NCBI GenBank assembly: GCA_022706785.1
Contig: JAKJBW010000005.1
Location: 42,054-106,053 of the forward strand
DNA from: Bacillota bacterium
GTDB taxonomy: Bacteria > Bacillota > Clostridia > UBA1381 > UMGS1253
Reading direction: 5' to 3'
DNA: 64,000 nucleotides
Shown here in pieces: positions 8,550 through 16,999 of the stretch (positions within the stretch are counted from its first letter, which is position 1; each line of letters opens with the position of its first letter). The notes under the pieces are model-generated. The model was not told the origin of the DNA, made no database searches, and saw only the letters and a program-made list of their open reading frames with translations. A program made the position numbers and the translations under genes.

Positions 8550-10235
8550 ATGAGTGATTTTATAGCCAATCCTGAGTATATTAATTCTACATTGGGCGAT
8601 TTTTTAGACGAGTGTGCGCGCAAGAATCCGCACGGCGATGCATTGGTCTATGTAGACAGGCATATACGCTACAGCTACAAGCAATTTAACGAGGTTTGCC
8701 GGCGTGCCGCGAAAGGTTTTCTGAAAATGGGCATCAAAAAAGGCGACCATGTCGCCATTTGGGCGACCAACTATCCGCAGTGGGTCATCACCATGTTTGC
8801 CACGGCAAAAATCGGTGCGGTGCTTGTGACGGTTAATACGTCTTATAAAATATTTGAGGCGGAGTACCTGCTTAAGCAGTCGGACGCGAATACCTTGCTG
8901 CTGATTGACGGATTCAAGGACAGCGATTACATAGCTATTATCAATAAGCTTTGCCCTGATTTAAAGGATACCAAGCCGGGTGAGCTGGTATGCGAAAAGC
9001 TTCCCTATTTAAAAAATATCATTTACATAGACGACGGCAAAACGCCGGACGGCATGTTTGGGTGGGACGACGTTTTAAAAATGGGCGACGAAGTACCCGA
9101 TGAGCAGCTTACCGCCGCGCAGCGTGCCTGTGATGTGCACGATATTGTGAATATGCAGTATACGTCGGGCACAACGGGCTTTCCCAAGGGCGTTATGCTG
9201 ACGCACTATAATATTATCAACAATGGCTACTATATCGGCGAGCATATGCGGTTTACCAAGGACGACCGGCTTTGCATCCCTGTTCCGTTCTTCCACTGCT
9301 TTGGCTGTGTTCTGGCGATCTTGGCTTGTGTTACGCACTGCTCCGCTATGGTGCCTGTGGAGGCCTACAACGCTGTGAGGGTGATGGAAACCATACAGGC
9401 GGAAAAATGCACCGCGGTTCATGGCGTGCCGACCATGTTTATTTTTATGCTGGAGCATCCGGATTTTGGCAAATACGATTTTTCATCGCTTCGCACAGGC
9501 ATTATGGCAGGCTCGCCATGCCCGATTGAAACCATGAAGGCAACCATGTCAAAAATGAATATGAGCCAGATCACCATTTCCTACGGTCTGACGGAGGCAT
9601 CCCCGGTGTGTACCATGACCTCTGTTGAAGACAGCATAGAGCGTCGCGTATCTACTGTCGGAACGAATATGCATGGGATTGAATGCAAGATCGTAGACCC
9701 TGAAACAGGCGCACAGCTGCCGCCGGGCACAAAGGGCGAGTTTTGCGCCAGGGGCTATAATATTATGAGAGGTTATTACAAAATGGAGGAGGCCACCAAG
9801 GCAGTGATCGACGAGGACGGCTGGCTGCACTCCGGCGACCTTGCCACCATGGACGAGCAGGGGTATTTCAAAATTGAAGGCCGTGTGAAGGATATGATTA
9901 TCCGCGGCGGAGAAAACATCTATCCCCGCGAAATTGAAGAGCTGCTCTACATTCACCCGGCGGTGAGCGATGTGCAGGTGGTGGGTGTTCCCTCCAAGCA
10001 GCTGGGCGAGGAGGTCATGGCGTATATTATATTAAAGGAAGGCGCTGCGGCTACCGAGGAGGAAATCAAGCAGTTTGTGACGGAGAACATGGCGCGTCAC
10101 AAGGTGCCCAAATATGTGGCGTTTGTGAAGGAGTTCCCCATGACTGCCAGCGGAAAGATCCAGAAATTCAAGCTGCGCGATATGGCTGTGGAGATGTATG
10201 GCCTTCAGGAGGACGCGGCGATTGAAACAGCATAA
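8550..10235 (+). CDS. AMP-binding acyl-CoA synthetase (medium/long-chain type)
   Basis: Activates a carboxylic acid to its CoA thioester through an acyl-adenylate. Seen: YTSGTTGFPKGVMLTHYN near residue 203 (P-loop), YGLTEASPVC near 345 (A5), SGDLATMDEQGYFKIEGRVKDMI near 430, GGENIYPREIEE, and the C-terminal catalytic Lys in TASGKIQKFKLR near 533. 561 residues. AAGGAG is well placed before ATG 8550. It stands alone with its own promoter and terminator. Chain length cannot be read from sequence; FadD-like fatty acid or short/aryl acid activation are both possible. Confidence 0.85.
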   Translation: MSDFIANPEYINSTLGDFLDECARKNPHGDALVYVDRHIRYSYKQFNEVCRRAAKGFLKMGIKKGDHVAIWATNYPQWVITMFATAKIGAVLVTVNTSYKIFEAEYLLKQSDANTLLLIDGFKDSDYIAIINKLCPDLKDTKPGELVCEKLPYLKNIIYIDDGKTPDGMFGWDDVLKMGDEVPDEQLTAAQRACDVHDIVNMQYTSGTTGFPKGVMLTHYNIINNGYYIGEHMRFTKDDRLCIPVPFFHCFGCVLAILACVTHCSAMVPVEAYNAVRVMETIQAEKCTAVHGVPTMFIFMLEHPDFGKYDFSSLRTGIMAGSPCPIETMKATMSKMNMSQITISYGLTEASPVCTMTSVEDSIERRVSTVGTNMHGIECKIVDPETGAQLPPGTKGEFCARGYNIMRGYYKMEEATKAVIDEDGWLHSGDLATMDEQGYFKIEGRVKDMIIRGGENIYPREIEELLYIHPAVSDVQVVGVPSKQLGEEVMAYIILKEGAAATEEEIKQFVTENMARHKVPKYVAFVKEFPMTASGKIQKFKLRDMAVEMYGLQEDAAIETA

Positions 10236-10282
10236 CAAGCAGGAAATATTTTTTGACTGAAAGAGGATAGATAAAATGCAGA

Positions 10283-10321
10283 GAAGCGATAATTTTCCAA
10301 ACGGAAATTATCGCTTCTTTT
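10283..10321 (+). terminator. intrinsic terminator after the acyl-CoA synthetase gene
   Basis: 13-bp stem GAAGCGATAATTT / AAATTATCGCTTC (10283-10295, 10305-10317), 9-base loop, then TTTT. Confidence 0.85.
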
Positions 10322-10347
10322 GTCCCGCACTGACGAAATAGATGCAG

Positions 10348-10533
10348 TCAGTTTTTCTGTTTGTTCTGTGAAAGTTCTACGGTATGTTTTTTCAGCAAGT
10401 CCTCAATCGCTTCATCCAGCAAGTTGGTTTTGGGTATTCTGGTTTGCCCAGCCAGCTGATTAAAAAGAGGAACTAACTCATTTTTCAACGAGGATGTAAA
10501 CCGTGTTCTATTTTTCAAAAATGGCTCAGTCAT
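10348..10533 (-). CDS. small ribbon-helix-helix-like protein
   Basis: 61 residues from ATG 10533 (MTEPFLKNRTRFTSSL). A GGGGGGT site lies just upstream of that ATG, and the earlier in-frame ATG at 10548 overlaps this site, so the shorter form is preferred. Sequence RTRFTSSLKNEL...AGQTRIPKTNLLDEAIEDLLKKH fits a beta-strand plus two helices as in MetJ/Arc-type DNA-binding proteins found in plasmid and ICE control genes or as antitoxins. No toxin partner is adjacent. It lies in a patch of mobile-looking DNA. Confidence 0.5.
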   Translation of the reverse strand: MTEPFLKNRTRFTSSLKNELVPLFNQLAGQTRIPKTNLLDEAIEDLLKKHTVELSQNKQKN

Positions 10534-10661
10534 TTTATTACCCCCCATATTTTTATTTACTATTATAGCATATAAAATTATGGTCTATTAACTTTCAGAC
10601 GAACATCGTCTGTAATAGATAAAGGCAATGCTTATGATTATTATTTTAGGAGGGATTAAAG

Positions 10662-10814
10662 TTAAAACGCAATCTATCCAAGGATAATAAAAAACGATTG
10701 CTCAGAATAATTGACGAGAAAAATCTGATGATTGAAGACGCGGCATTCCATAACTTTGATAAGGGATTCTACACTGATATGCAGTTTGCCTTCGAGGTGC
10801 TGTCCAAGCACTGA
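10662..10814 (+). pseudogene. short ORF with a good ribosome site but no start codon
   Basis: Frame reads LKRNLSKDNKKRLLRIIDEK then NLMIEDAAFHNFDKGFYTDM and ends FEVLSKH, 50 residues. AGGAGGG at 10648-10654 is ideally spaced for a start at 10662, but that codon is TTA, and an in-frame TAG lies at 10647. One base change from TTG would explain it. I do not recognise the family. Likely a decayed gene; an internal ATG would leave only the C-terminal half. Confidence 0.35.
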
Positions 10815-10823
10815 CTAGAGATT

Positions 10824-10882
10824 AGATAATAGATATTAGACAATAATACAGAATGCCGCAAATCGCCGCATATCTATTATCT
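10824..10882. repeat. left hairpin repeat beside the IVS-type gene
   Basis: AGATAATAGATA (10824-10835) pairs with TATCTATTATCT (10871-10882). The stretch from GATAATAGAT at 10825 resembles that starting at 11291 on the other side of the gene: both continue to a shared ACAGAA block and end near CGCCGC or GGCCGC. The right arm runs into the stop codon of the minus-strand gene. Confidence 0.6.
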
Positions 10883-11258
10883 ATTCTTTCTTATCTCTTA
10901 TCTTATTATTTTCTTTTGAGGTATTGAGGGTTGACACAAGAATTTTCTTGATCTCAAGACAGTCGTTAAGAAAAGATTCACCTATTTCCTGCGTTATGTA
11001 TTCAGATAGCGTTAACAGCCGGATCCAGTATTCGGTTTCGGCGGTTTCTTTAAGAGAGATTTGCAGTTTAGCAATAAAGTCGGCTTTACTTATTCCATAA
11101 ATCGCTTCATTGGCATTTGCCCCGATACTTGTTCCGCTTCGTATAATTTGCTTTGAAATAATCGTTTCCTTTTTCTCTTTTATGAGATATTGGTTGAGTT
11201 TTACAACGCGCACGGCAAAACGAAGGGATTTGTCAAGCAAAATACTATTCTGTGCCAT
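10881..11258 (-). CDS. four-helix-bundle protein of the S23/IVS family
   Basis: 125 residues: LLDKSLRFAVRVVKLNQYL, then IISKQIIRSGTSIGANANEA, then KADFIAKLQISLKETAETEYWIRLL. The RSGTSIGAN-x-x-EA and KL-x-I-x-L-KE-x-x-E-x-x-YWL-like blocks define the family first met as the ORF in 23S rRNA intervening sequences and related to Avd of diversity-generating retroelements. AAGGAG lies seven bases before the ATG. Here it is not in rRNA but close to tRNA-Leu and between similar hairpin repeats, suggesting a stand-alone mobile or RNA-binding unit. Function unknown. Confidence 0.85.
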   Translation of the reverse strand: MAQNSILLDKSLRFAVRVVKLNQYLIKEKKETIISKQIIRSGTSIGANANEAIYGISKADFIAKLQISLKETAETEYWIRLLTLSEYITQEIGESFLNDCLEIKKILVSTLNTSKENNKIRDKKE

Positions 11259-11275
11259 AGTAAAACTCCTTCTTA

Positions 11276-11373
11276 AGATAATAGATAAGAGATAATAGAT
11301 GATAGAGAATAGTACAGAAACGCCGGAACGGCCGCTTATCTTTTCTCTTTTATCTATTATCTCTTATCTTAGC
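11276..11373. repeat. right hairpin repeat beside the IVS-type gene
   Basis: AAGATAATAGATAAGAG and GATAATAG (11276-11298) face CTATTATCTCTTATCTT (about 11354-11370). The stretch from GATAATAGAT at 11291 resembles the left repeat from 10825, including ACAGAA and a GCCGC end (about 32 of 45 positions by eye). It ends about 20 bases before the tRNA-Leu 3' end. Confidence 0.6.
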
Positions 11374-11392
11374 CGCTGCAAAGCGGCGCTTC

Positions 11393-11476
11393 TGGTGCGA
11401 GCAGTGGGACTTGAACCCACACGCCATAAGCACACGCCCCTCAAACGTGCCTGTCTGCCAGTTCCAGCATGCTCGC
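11393..11476 (-). tRNA. tRNA-Leu(GAG)
   Basis: Cloverleaf on the minus strand: acceptor GCGAGCA / TGCTCGC, D-arm CTGGCAGACAGG, anticodon loop TTGAGGG giving GAG, long variable arm typical of Leu, T-loop GGTTCAAGTCC, encoded CCA. 84 bases. Confidence 0.93.
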
Positions 11477-11502
11477 ATTTTGCTGTTTGGTCAACGAAAA
11501 AA

Positions 11503-11531
11503 AGTATAACAGCTTTGCAGTTGTTTGTCAA
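11503..11531 (-). promoter_or_regulatory. promoter of tRNA-Leu
   Basis: On the minus strand TTGACA (11531-11526), 17-base spacer, TATACT (11508-11503). Confidence 0.75.
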
Positions 11532-11534
11532 CCC

Positions 11535-11563
11535 TTGTATTTATATTTTTTGTATGGTACAAT
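11535..11563 (+). promoter_or_regulatory. promoter of the DUF6106-like gene
   Basis: TTGTAT (11535-11540), 17-base spacer, TACAAT (11558-11563), diverging from the tRNA-Leu promoter. Confidence 0.55.
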
Positions 11564-11594
11564 CAAATTTAATAAGGTGCGTACGGAGGATAAA

Positions 11595-12143
11595 ATGGAT
11601 ATTTTTCTTGAGCATATGGTGAAAAAAAAGAAGGATACGGGCGATTATTTCTTTATCATCTGCATCATTTTAGCAGGGATATTATTAACCGTCCTTTTGC
11701 TTCTGGTGGCGGCGCATTTCGTTTCATACGCAATGGGGCTGGAGTTCATGGCGATAGCCCTTGTATGGTACGGGGTCTATATACTGCTTAGACGCCGCCA
11801 CGTGGAGTATGAGTATGTATTTACTAACGGTGTGCTTGATATTGATGCGATCTACGCCAAGCGCAGACGCGGGCATGTACTCAGCGTTAAGGCAAGGGAT
11901 ATGCTGATTTGCGCGCCTGTATATGTTAGGCGGTTTGAAGAGGCGTATTTGAATATGTCGGGTGTAAAGAGAACCTATGCTTTAGCTTCAAGCCTCAGCG
12001 CACAGAACATATATTTTGCGGACTTTATGATGAACGCTGAGCGCGTCAGGCTGCTTTTCGAGCCTACGGTCAAGATGATAACCGGCATGAAGAAATATAA
12101 CCCTAACAACATTCATTTGCCCGATGCCCAAGAGATGCCCTGA
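11595..12143 (+). CDS. two-TM membrane protein, DUF6106-like
   Basis: 182 residues starting MDIFLEHMVKKKKDTGDYF after GGAGGA; the longer upstream frame is not needed. Two adjacent hydrophobic segments (about 20-45 and 50-65) are followed by a soluble part containing EYEYVFTNGVLDIDAIYAKRRRGHVLSV, the shape of the clostridial DUF6106 family. Role unknown. It ends about 40 bases before acpS, so is probably transcribed with it. Confidence 0.6.
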   Translation: MDIFLEHMVKKKKDTGDYFFIICIILAGILLTVLLLLVAAHFVSYAMGLEFMAIALVWYGVYILLRRRHVEYEYVFTNGVLDIDAIYAKRRRGHVLSVKARDMLICAPVYVRRFEEAYLNMSGVKRTYALASSLSAQNIYFADFMMNAERVRLLFEPTVKMITGMKKYNPNNIHLPDAQEMP

Positions 12144-12180
12144 TCCGGCGGCGGGCTTTTGCACACAAGGAGATGGGTCT

Positions 12181-12549
12181 ATGGTGGTGGGGATAGGCGT
12201 TGATATTATAGAAATTGAAAGGGTTAAAAACGCGGTGAAGCGGCCGGGTTTCCTGACCAAATACTTTTCAGCCGGAGAACGGGAATTTCTCCTGGGAAAG
12301 AAGAATTATGCCCGCAGCGCCGCTATGAACTTTGCCGCCAAGGAGGCCTTTGCAAAGGCGATGGGGACAGGGGTACGGGGTTTTAGCCTGTGTGAGGTAG
12401 AAATTCTCAGAGATGACGCCGGCAAGCCTTATATCAATTTATACGGTCAGGCCAAACAGATAGCTGACAGTATCGGCGCTGAGAGGCTTTCGGTTTCTTT
12501 ATCGGACGCTAAGGAAATGGCAATTGCTTTTGTGATAGCGGAAGGGTGA
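12181..12549 (+). CDS. acpS: holo-[acyl-carrier-protein] synthase
   Basis: Transfers 4'-phosphopantetheine from CoA to acyl carrier protein. Seen: GIGVDIIEIERV at the N-terminus (metal-binding Asp) and FAAKEAFAKAMGTG (metal-binding Glu and CoA-site Lys); 122 residues, normal. ATG 12181 lies eight bases after AAGGAGA. It overlaps the front of nnr; acpS-nnr-alr-ndoAI-ndoA is a familiar Firmicute order. Confidence 0.95.
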   Translation: MVVGIGVDIIEIERVKNAVKRPGFLTKYFSAGEREFLLGKKNYARSAAMNFAAKEAFAKAMGTGVRGFSLCEVEILRDDAGKPYINLYGQAKQIADSIGAERLSVSLSDAKEMAIAFVIAEG

Positions 12550-12554
12550 GCGGC

Positions 12555-14093
12555 ATGAAAATTGCAACGGCGGCGCAGATAAAGGCTATCGACACGGCCG
12601 CAATAAATCAGTATCTGATACCGGGCATTGTGCTGATGGAAAACGCGGCGGTGGCGGCGGTGAATGTCATTTGCGCATCGTTTCCACCGTCTGCCGGAAC
12701 AGGGTGTGTGGTTATTTGCGGCCGTGGCAACAATGGCGGCGACGGGTTTGCGATCGCCCGCCATTTATACTGCCGGGGGTTTTGCGTGAAGGTGGTCTGC
12801 CTGCATGATCCGGCCGGTATGACTGCCGATACAAATACTAATTTTCAGATTGTCAGGCAGTTGAACATACCTGTTGTTTCAAATATCATTGACCTTGAAT
12901 CAGCCCTGTCCGATTGTGATTTTATCGTAGACGCGCTTTATGGGATCGGCTTTCGGGGCAGTCTGCGTGAAAAGGATCAGCAGATTGCCGATTTAGTCAA
13001 CCAATCTGGAAAGGCCATGTTTGCCATTGATATCCCAAGCGGTATTAACGCGGACACAGGGCAGGTTGCCGGAGCAGCTGTAAAGGCTGACAAGACTATT
13101 ACCTTTACAGCATATAAGCCCGCGCAGTTCCTATTCCCGGCGGCTGATTACTGCGGGGAGGTTGTGCTTTGCGGTATCGGTATACCCAGGCAGGCGCTTG
13201 AGCGTGAGGCAATTATGCTTGAAACGATTGAAAGCGGATGGGTTGGCAAAATGCTGCCGCGCCGTCGCAAGAATACCCACAAGGGAGATTACGGCAAGGT
13301 GCTTATTGTGGCAGGAAGCGTTGGCATGAGCGGTGCGGCGTATCTGTCGGGCGTATCGGCCGCCAGAAGCGGCGCCGGTTTGGTCACGGTTTGCGTGCCG
13401 GCATCCATTAATGGCATCATGGAGGTGAAAACCACCGAGGTCATGAGCCGGCCTCTGCCCGATGAAAACGGCGTGATTACGCCGCTTGCTGCCGATACCG
13501 TGGTGCAAGGCGCAAATTCGGCGGATGTGATGCTGTTCGGGCCGGGACTTACCGGTTTGGAGAAAATAGAAAAATTACTGAAAGCAGTGCTGCCGAAATG
13601 CCGCGTACCTGTTATCATTGACGCCGACGGGCTGAATGTGCTGGCCAAGGACATGACGCTGCTTTCAAACCGCAGCTGCCCTGTCATTCTCACGCCGCAT
13701 ACGGCTGAAATGGCAAGGCTGACAGGCAGCACGCCGCAGCAGGTGGAGGCCGACAGGATCGGTATGGCGCTCAGGCTTGCCCGGCAGTATGCCGTTACGG
13801 TTGTTCTGAAAGGCGCCTATACTGTCGTTGCCTGCGAAGACGGCAGGGCCTATATCAACCATGCTACAGGCAACGCCGGCATGGCCACGGGCGGAAGCGG
13901 AGATGTGCTGGCAGGAACGCTTTGCGCTATGGCAGCGGCAGGGCTTACCCCTTCGGACGCCGCCGTGTGTGCGGTGTATCTTCACGGTCTGGCGGGAGAT
14001 ATTGCTTCAAAAGGAACCGGTCTGGCGGGTATGCTGGCCGGCGATATTTCAACGGCGCTGCCACAGGCTTTGCGGCAATGGGAGAAATCCTGA
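12555..14093 (+). CDS. nnr: bifunctional NAD(P)HX epimerase / ADP-dependent dehydratase
   Basis: Repairs hydrated NAD(P)H. N-terminal YjeF epimerase domain with GRGNNGGDGFAIARHL (about residues 55-70) and VDALYGIG; C-terminal ribokinase-like dehydratase with KGDYGKVLIVAGS, LTPHTAEMARL and the catalytic GGSGDVLAGT near 450. About 512 residues, full length. ATG 12555 is chosen; GTG 12546 would overlap the acpS stop and is also possible. Confidence 0.93.
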   Translation: MKIATAAQIKAIDTAAINQYLIPGIVLMENAAVAAVNVICASFPPSAGTGCVVICGRGNNGGDGFAIARHLYCRGFCVKVVCLHDPAGMTADTNTNFQIVRQLNIPVVSNIIDLESALSDCDFIVDALYGIGFRGSLREKDQQIADLVNQSGKAMFAIDIPSGINADTGQVAGAAVKADKTITFTAYKPAQFLFPAADYCGEVVLCGIGIPRQALEREAIMLETIESGWVGKMLPRRRKNTHKGDYGKVLIVAGSVGMSGAAYLSGVSAARSGAGLVTVCVPASINGIMEVKTTEVMSRPLPDENGVITPLAADTVVQGANSADVMLFGPGLTGLEKIEKLLKAVLPKCRVPVIIDADGLNVLAKDMTLLSNRSCPVILTPHTAEMARLTGSTPQQVEADRIGMALRLARQYAVTVVLKGAYTVVACEDGRAYINHATGNAGMATGGSGDVLAGTLCAMAAAGLTPSDAAVCAVYLHGLAGDIASKGTGLAGMLAGDISTALPQALRQWEKS

Positions 14094-14217
14094 GCGTATA
14101 AAAAAGCATTGCAGGAATAATTTTTTTATAGCAAATGGAGCGGCAGCGTAATATAATTTTAATAGGGTAAAGTTATTATGGTTACCGATTATACAGTTTA
14201 CGGAGGATAAAAAGCAT

Positions 14218-15393
14218 ATGGACAGCTATATGCAGCGCGCATGGGCTGAGGTGAACTTAGACGCCATTGAGTCCAACCTAAAAAATATCCGGGCGCTGAC
14301 AAGGCCTGAGGCGAAAATCATGGCGGTGGTGAAGGCGGACGCCTACGGGCATGGGTTTTTGCAGGTTGTCAAGACGCTTTTGAAAAATGGCGCCGACGCC
14401 TTAGGGGTTGCCGTGATAGACGAAGCCAAGCAGCTTAGAAGCCGCGGCATTGATGTGCCCATTCTGATACTTGGCAATACCCATCCGGGCCTGGCGGAGG
14501 ATCTTATCGATTTTGACGTCATGCCCACAGTGTTTACCTATGAGCTCGCGCGGGCGGTTTCGGATGCCGCTGTGAAAAAGAACAAGGACGCCAAAATTCA
14601 TATTAAGATCGATACAGGTATGTCGCGGATAGGGTATGTGTACAATGGCGGCGATATGAGCGCAATTGCCGGGGAGATAGCGCGTATCGCAAAGCTGCCC
14701 AATCTGGAAATTGACGGTATATTCACGCATTTCCCTTGTGCGGATGAGGAAAGCTGCACCGAAACGCAAACGCAGTTTGAGCGGTTTATGGCGCTGTGCG
14801 ACTGCCTGGAAGCGCAGGGAATCCATATCCCGGTAAAGCATGCGTGCAACAGTGCGGCGCTGGTCTGTTATCCCCATATGCATCTGGATATGGTAAGACC
14901 GGGCGTGATATTATACGGTATGCACCCCGCGGACGTTACGAAGGATAAAATAACGCTTGAGCCGGCCATGAGCTTAAAGGCACGTGTGACTATGGTGAAA
15001 GAGGTAGACGCAGACGTTGGCGTGAGCTACGGCAAAAAATTTGTGACGAGCGCGCCGACAAAAGTTGCGACTATTCCGATTGGCTATGCTGACGGTTATT
15101 CAAGGACGCTGACCGGAAAGGCAGGCGTTTTATATGAAGGAAAAATTTTGCCTGTAATCGGAAGAATTTGTATGGACCAGTGTATGATTGACGCAACAAG
15201 TGTCAATAATATATCTGTCGACGATATTGTGACTGTTATGGGCCGCAATTTAAATCATGCGCTGAGTGCGGATGATTTGGCAAAGTATATGGGTACCATC
15301 AATTATGAGGTGGTATGCATTATAGGCAAGCGGATTCCCAGGGTATATGTGTCCGGCGGCAGTGTGGTCCGGGCGCTTAACAATTTGGTATAA
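14218..15393 (+). CDS. alr: alanine racemase
   Basis: PLP enzyme making D-Ala for peptidoglycan. Seen: VVKADAYGHG near residue 40 (PLP Lys), KIDTGMSRIGY, HACNSAA, and VSYGKKFVTS...IPIGYADGYSR with the catalytic Tyr in the second block, then GRICMDQCMID. 391 residues. GGAGGA precedes ATG 14218. It is followed by the EndoAI/EndoA pair, as in Bacillus. Confidence 0.95.
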   Translation: MDSYMQRAWAEVNLDAIESNLKNIRALTRPEAKIMAVVKADAYGHGFLQVVKTLLKNGADALGVAVIDEAKQLRSRGIDVPILILGNTHPGLAEDLIDFDVMPTVFTYELARAVSDAAVKKNKDAKIHIKIDTGMSRIGYVYNGGDMSAIAGEIARIAKLPNLEIDGIFTHFPCADEESCTETQTQFERFMALCDCLEAQGIHIPVKHACNSAALVCYPHMHLDMVRPGVILYGMHPADVTKDKITLEPAMSLKARVTMVKEVDADVGVSYGKKFVTSAPTKVATIPIGYADGYSRTLTGKAGVLYEGKILPVIGRICMDQCMIDATSVNNISVDDIVTVMGRNLNHALSADDLAKYMGTINYEVVCIIGKRIPRVYVSGGSVVRALNNLV

Positions 15394-15400
15394 AGTGTTA

Positions 15401-15429
15401 TTGACAAAGTTTTCGCCGCAGTATATAAT
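15401..15429 (+). promoter_or_regulatory. promoter of the EndoAI/EndoA operon
   Basis: Consensus TTGACA (15401-15406), 17-base spacer, TATAAT (15424-15429). Confidence 0.8.
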
Positions 15430-15434
15430 TAGTA

Positions 15435-15465
15435 ATATACCAAGGGTATATATAAGGGTATATAC
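15435..15465 (+). promoter_or_regulatory. candidate autoregulatory operator before ndoAI
   Basis: Just after the -10: inverted repeat ATATACC-AAG-GGTATAT (15435-15451) and direct repeats GGGTATATA at 15444 and 15456, spaced 12 bases. Ribbon-helix-helix antitoxins commonly bind such repeats at their own promoter; here this is inferred from position. Confidence 0.5.
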
Positions 15466-15572
15466 TGCTGCGCGGATAATGCGGTAACGGTGCGCATGCC
15501 AGTTGTATCCCTGTTGCCTGTGTTTGCATAAAATACAGGCGTAAAATCCAATGAAATGGGGGCCTGGTCACT

Positions 15573-15851
15573 TTGCCACAATACAAAAAGATTTTGGTCA
15601 GCCTGCCCGAAACACTCCTTGACGAAATAGATGACTATGTTTTGTCGGAGCATATTAACAGGAGTGAGTTTGTAAGGCGGGCTATGAAGGGGTTTTTAAG
15701 GGAAAGACAGCGAAACGCAATCAGGGAAAGGCTTAAGACGGGGTATCAGGAAATGGCAGATATCAATCTGCGTATTGCGGAAATGTGTTTTGAAGCGGAT
15801 CAGACATTGCAGCTTAGTTATGAGGAAAAATTATCGGAGAGTGAAGATTAG
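15573..15851 (+). CDS. ndoAI: EndoAI antitoxin (ribbon-helix-helix)
   Basis: 92 residues; N-terminal [19 protein letters not shown]...[16 protein letters not shown] is an RHH DNA-binding domain, and the C-terminal acidic helix would block EndoA. Starts with TTG 15573. It overlaps ndoA by one base. Position behind alr matches the Bacillus ydcD-ydcE locus. Confidence 0.88.
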   Translation: MPQYKKILVSLPETLLDEIDDYVLSEHINRSEFVRRAMKGFLRERQRNAIRERLKTGYQEMADINLRIAEMCFEADQTLQLSYEEKLSESED

Positions 15852-16201
15852 TGGTTGTTAGAAGAGGCGACATCTATTATGCGGATTTAAGTCCGGTGAT
15901 TGGGTCAGAACAGGGCGGGGTAAGACCTGTGCTTGTTGTGCAGAATGACATAGGCAACAAATACAGCCCCACCATTATCGCGGCGGCCATCACATCGCAG
16001 ATTAATAAAGCTAAAATGCCGACTCACATTGAGATCAGCGCTGCGGAATACGGGTTAAACAAGGATTCTGTGATTTTGCTGGAACAGATCAGAACTATAG
16101 ATAAAAAGAGATTAAAAGAAAAGATAGGCCATCTCGATGAAGAACTGATGCGCAAGGTTGACGAAGCCTTGACCATTAGCTTCGGTTTGACTGAGCTTTG
16201 A
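15851..16201 (+). CDS. ndoA: EndoA / MazF-type mRNA endoribonuclease
   Basis: Toxin that cuts single-stranded mRNA at short motifs. Seen: [30 protein letters not shown] at the start, [12 protein letters not shown], and [18 protein letters not shown]: the complete MazF core with the catalytic Arg/Thr region intact. 116 residues, GTG start overlapping the antitoxin stop by one base. Confidence 0.95.
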   Translation: MVVRRGDIYYADLSPVIGSEQGGVRPVLVVQNDIGNKYSPTIIAAAITSQINKAKMPTHIEISAAEYGLNKDSVILLEQIRTIDKKRLKEKIGHLDEELMRKVDEALTISFGLTEL

Positions 16202-16234
16202 TTGCAGGCCTATAATTCAGGGGGATTGTTACAG

Positions 16235-16708
16235 ATGAAAAAGAGAGTGGGAATCATATTGTTTGCCGCGGCGATGCTGTGCGCTGTGACTATGGTATTT
16301 GCTGCCGATCCGGGGAGCGATACAGACCCGTTGATCAGTAAAAGCTACATTGACAATGTGCTGCTGCCTAAAATTTATTCGTACATAGACAAAGCCGTAG
16401 GCGGCGCAGGTACGGGTCAGCCGTCCGGCGGCAGCCCGGTTTTTGAAGTGGTCAATGTGCGGGCGGGACAGAAGATAACCTGCGCAAAGGGCACAGAGCT
16501 GATCCTTCGCATGGGGTCTGGCAAAATCATCGGCTCTATGCGCGGCGGGCTTGCCGACATCACAGCGGGAGTGGATTTGGCAGACGGTACGGCGATTCCG
16601 TCCAACCATATGCTGATCGTGCCGCTTGCCGACGGCAGAGGTTTGCAGATGGACAAAAGCGGCGATGCGATTGTTATGATAAAGGGCGGCTACGAAATAG
16701 AGGATTAA
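16235..16708 (+). CDS. small secreted protein of unknown function
   Basis: 157 residues from ATG 16235 (MKKRVGIILFAAAMLCAVTM), a classic signal peptide ending VFA-AD; GGGGGA precedes it. The mature part has a linker GTGQPSGGSP and then FEVVNVRAGQKITCAKGTELILRMGSGKIIGS, which looks all-beta. Clostridial proteins of this shape are seen near spore and cell-wall genes, but I cannot assign a role. It follows ndoA closely and ends before a strong hairpin and two terminators. Confidence 0.6.
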   Translation: MKKRVGIILFAAAMLCAVTMVFAADPGSDTDPLISKSYIDNVLLPKIYSYIDKAVGGAGTGQPSGGSPVFEVVNVRAGQKITCAKGTELILRMGSGKIIGSMRGGLADITAGVDLADGTAIPSNHMLIVPLADGRGLQMDKSGDAIVMIKGGYEIED

Positions 16709-16739
16709 GACAAATAAGGATAACGGGGTCGCGGGCAAA

Positions 16740-16804
16740 CAGCCGCTGCCCAATTTGTTTGTTATGAGAAATTACGTTAAAATAACGTACCGGGCAGCGG
16801 TTGT
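16740..16804 (+). terminator. long hairpin after the secreted protein gene
   Basis: CAGCCGCTGCCC near 16740 pairs with GGGCAGCGGTTG near 16793 over a 40-base loop containing a small AACGTTA-type repeat. No T-run, so termination is only possible. Confidence 0.4.
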
Positions 16805-16834
16805 CAAGTGAGAGCGGACTGTCTGCGTAATGCC

Positions 16835-16884
16835 AGCGGGCGCGGCCCGCTTTTTAGTTTTGCCGGCCTGATGCCGGCTTTTTT
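16835..16884 (+). terminator. two tandem intrinsic terminators
   Basis: AGCGGGC-GCG-GCCCGCT followed by TTTT (16835-16855), then GCCGGC-CTGAT-GCCGGC followed by TTTTTT (16862-16884). Confidence 0.85.
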
Positions 16885-16999
16885 AGCGTGTACATGAAAA
16901 CATAAATACTGCGTTTACACCCTTTGCGGCACTGTCCTGCTTCCTGTGGCATATTTTGTCCACTTTTTTCATATCTTTGGATTAGAGGAGGGATAAAAT

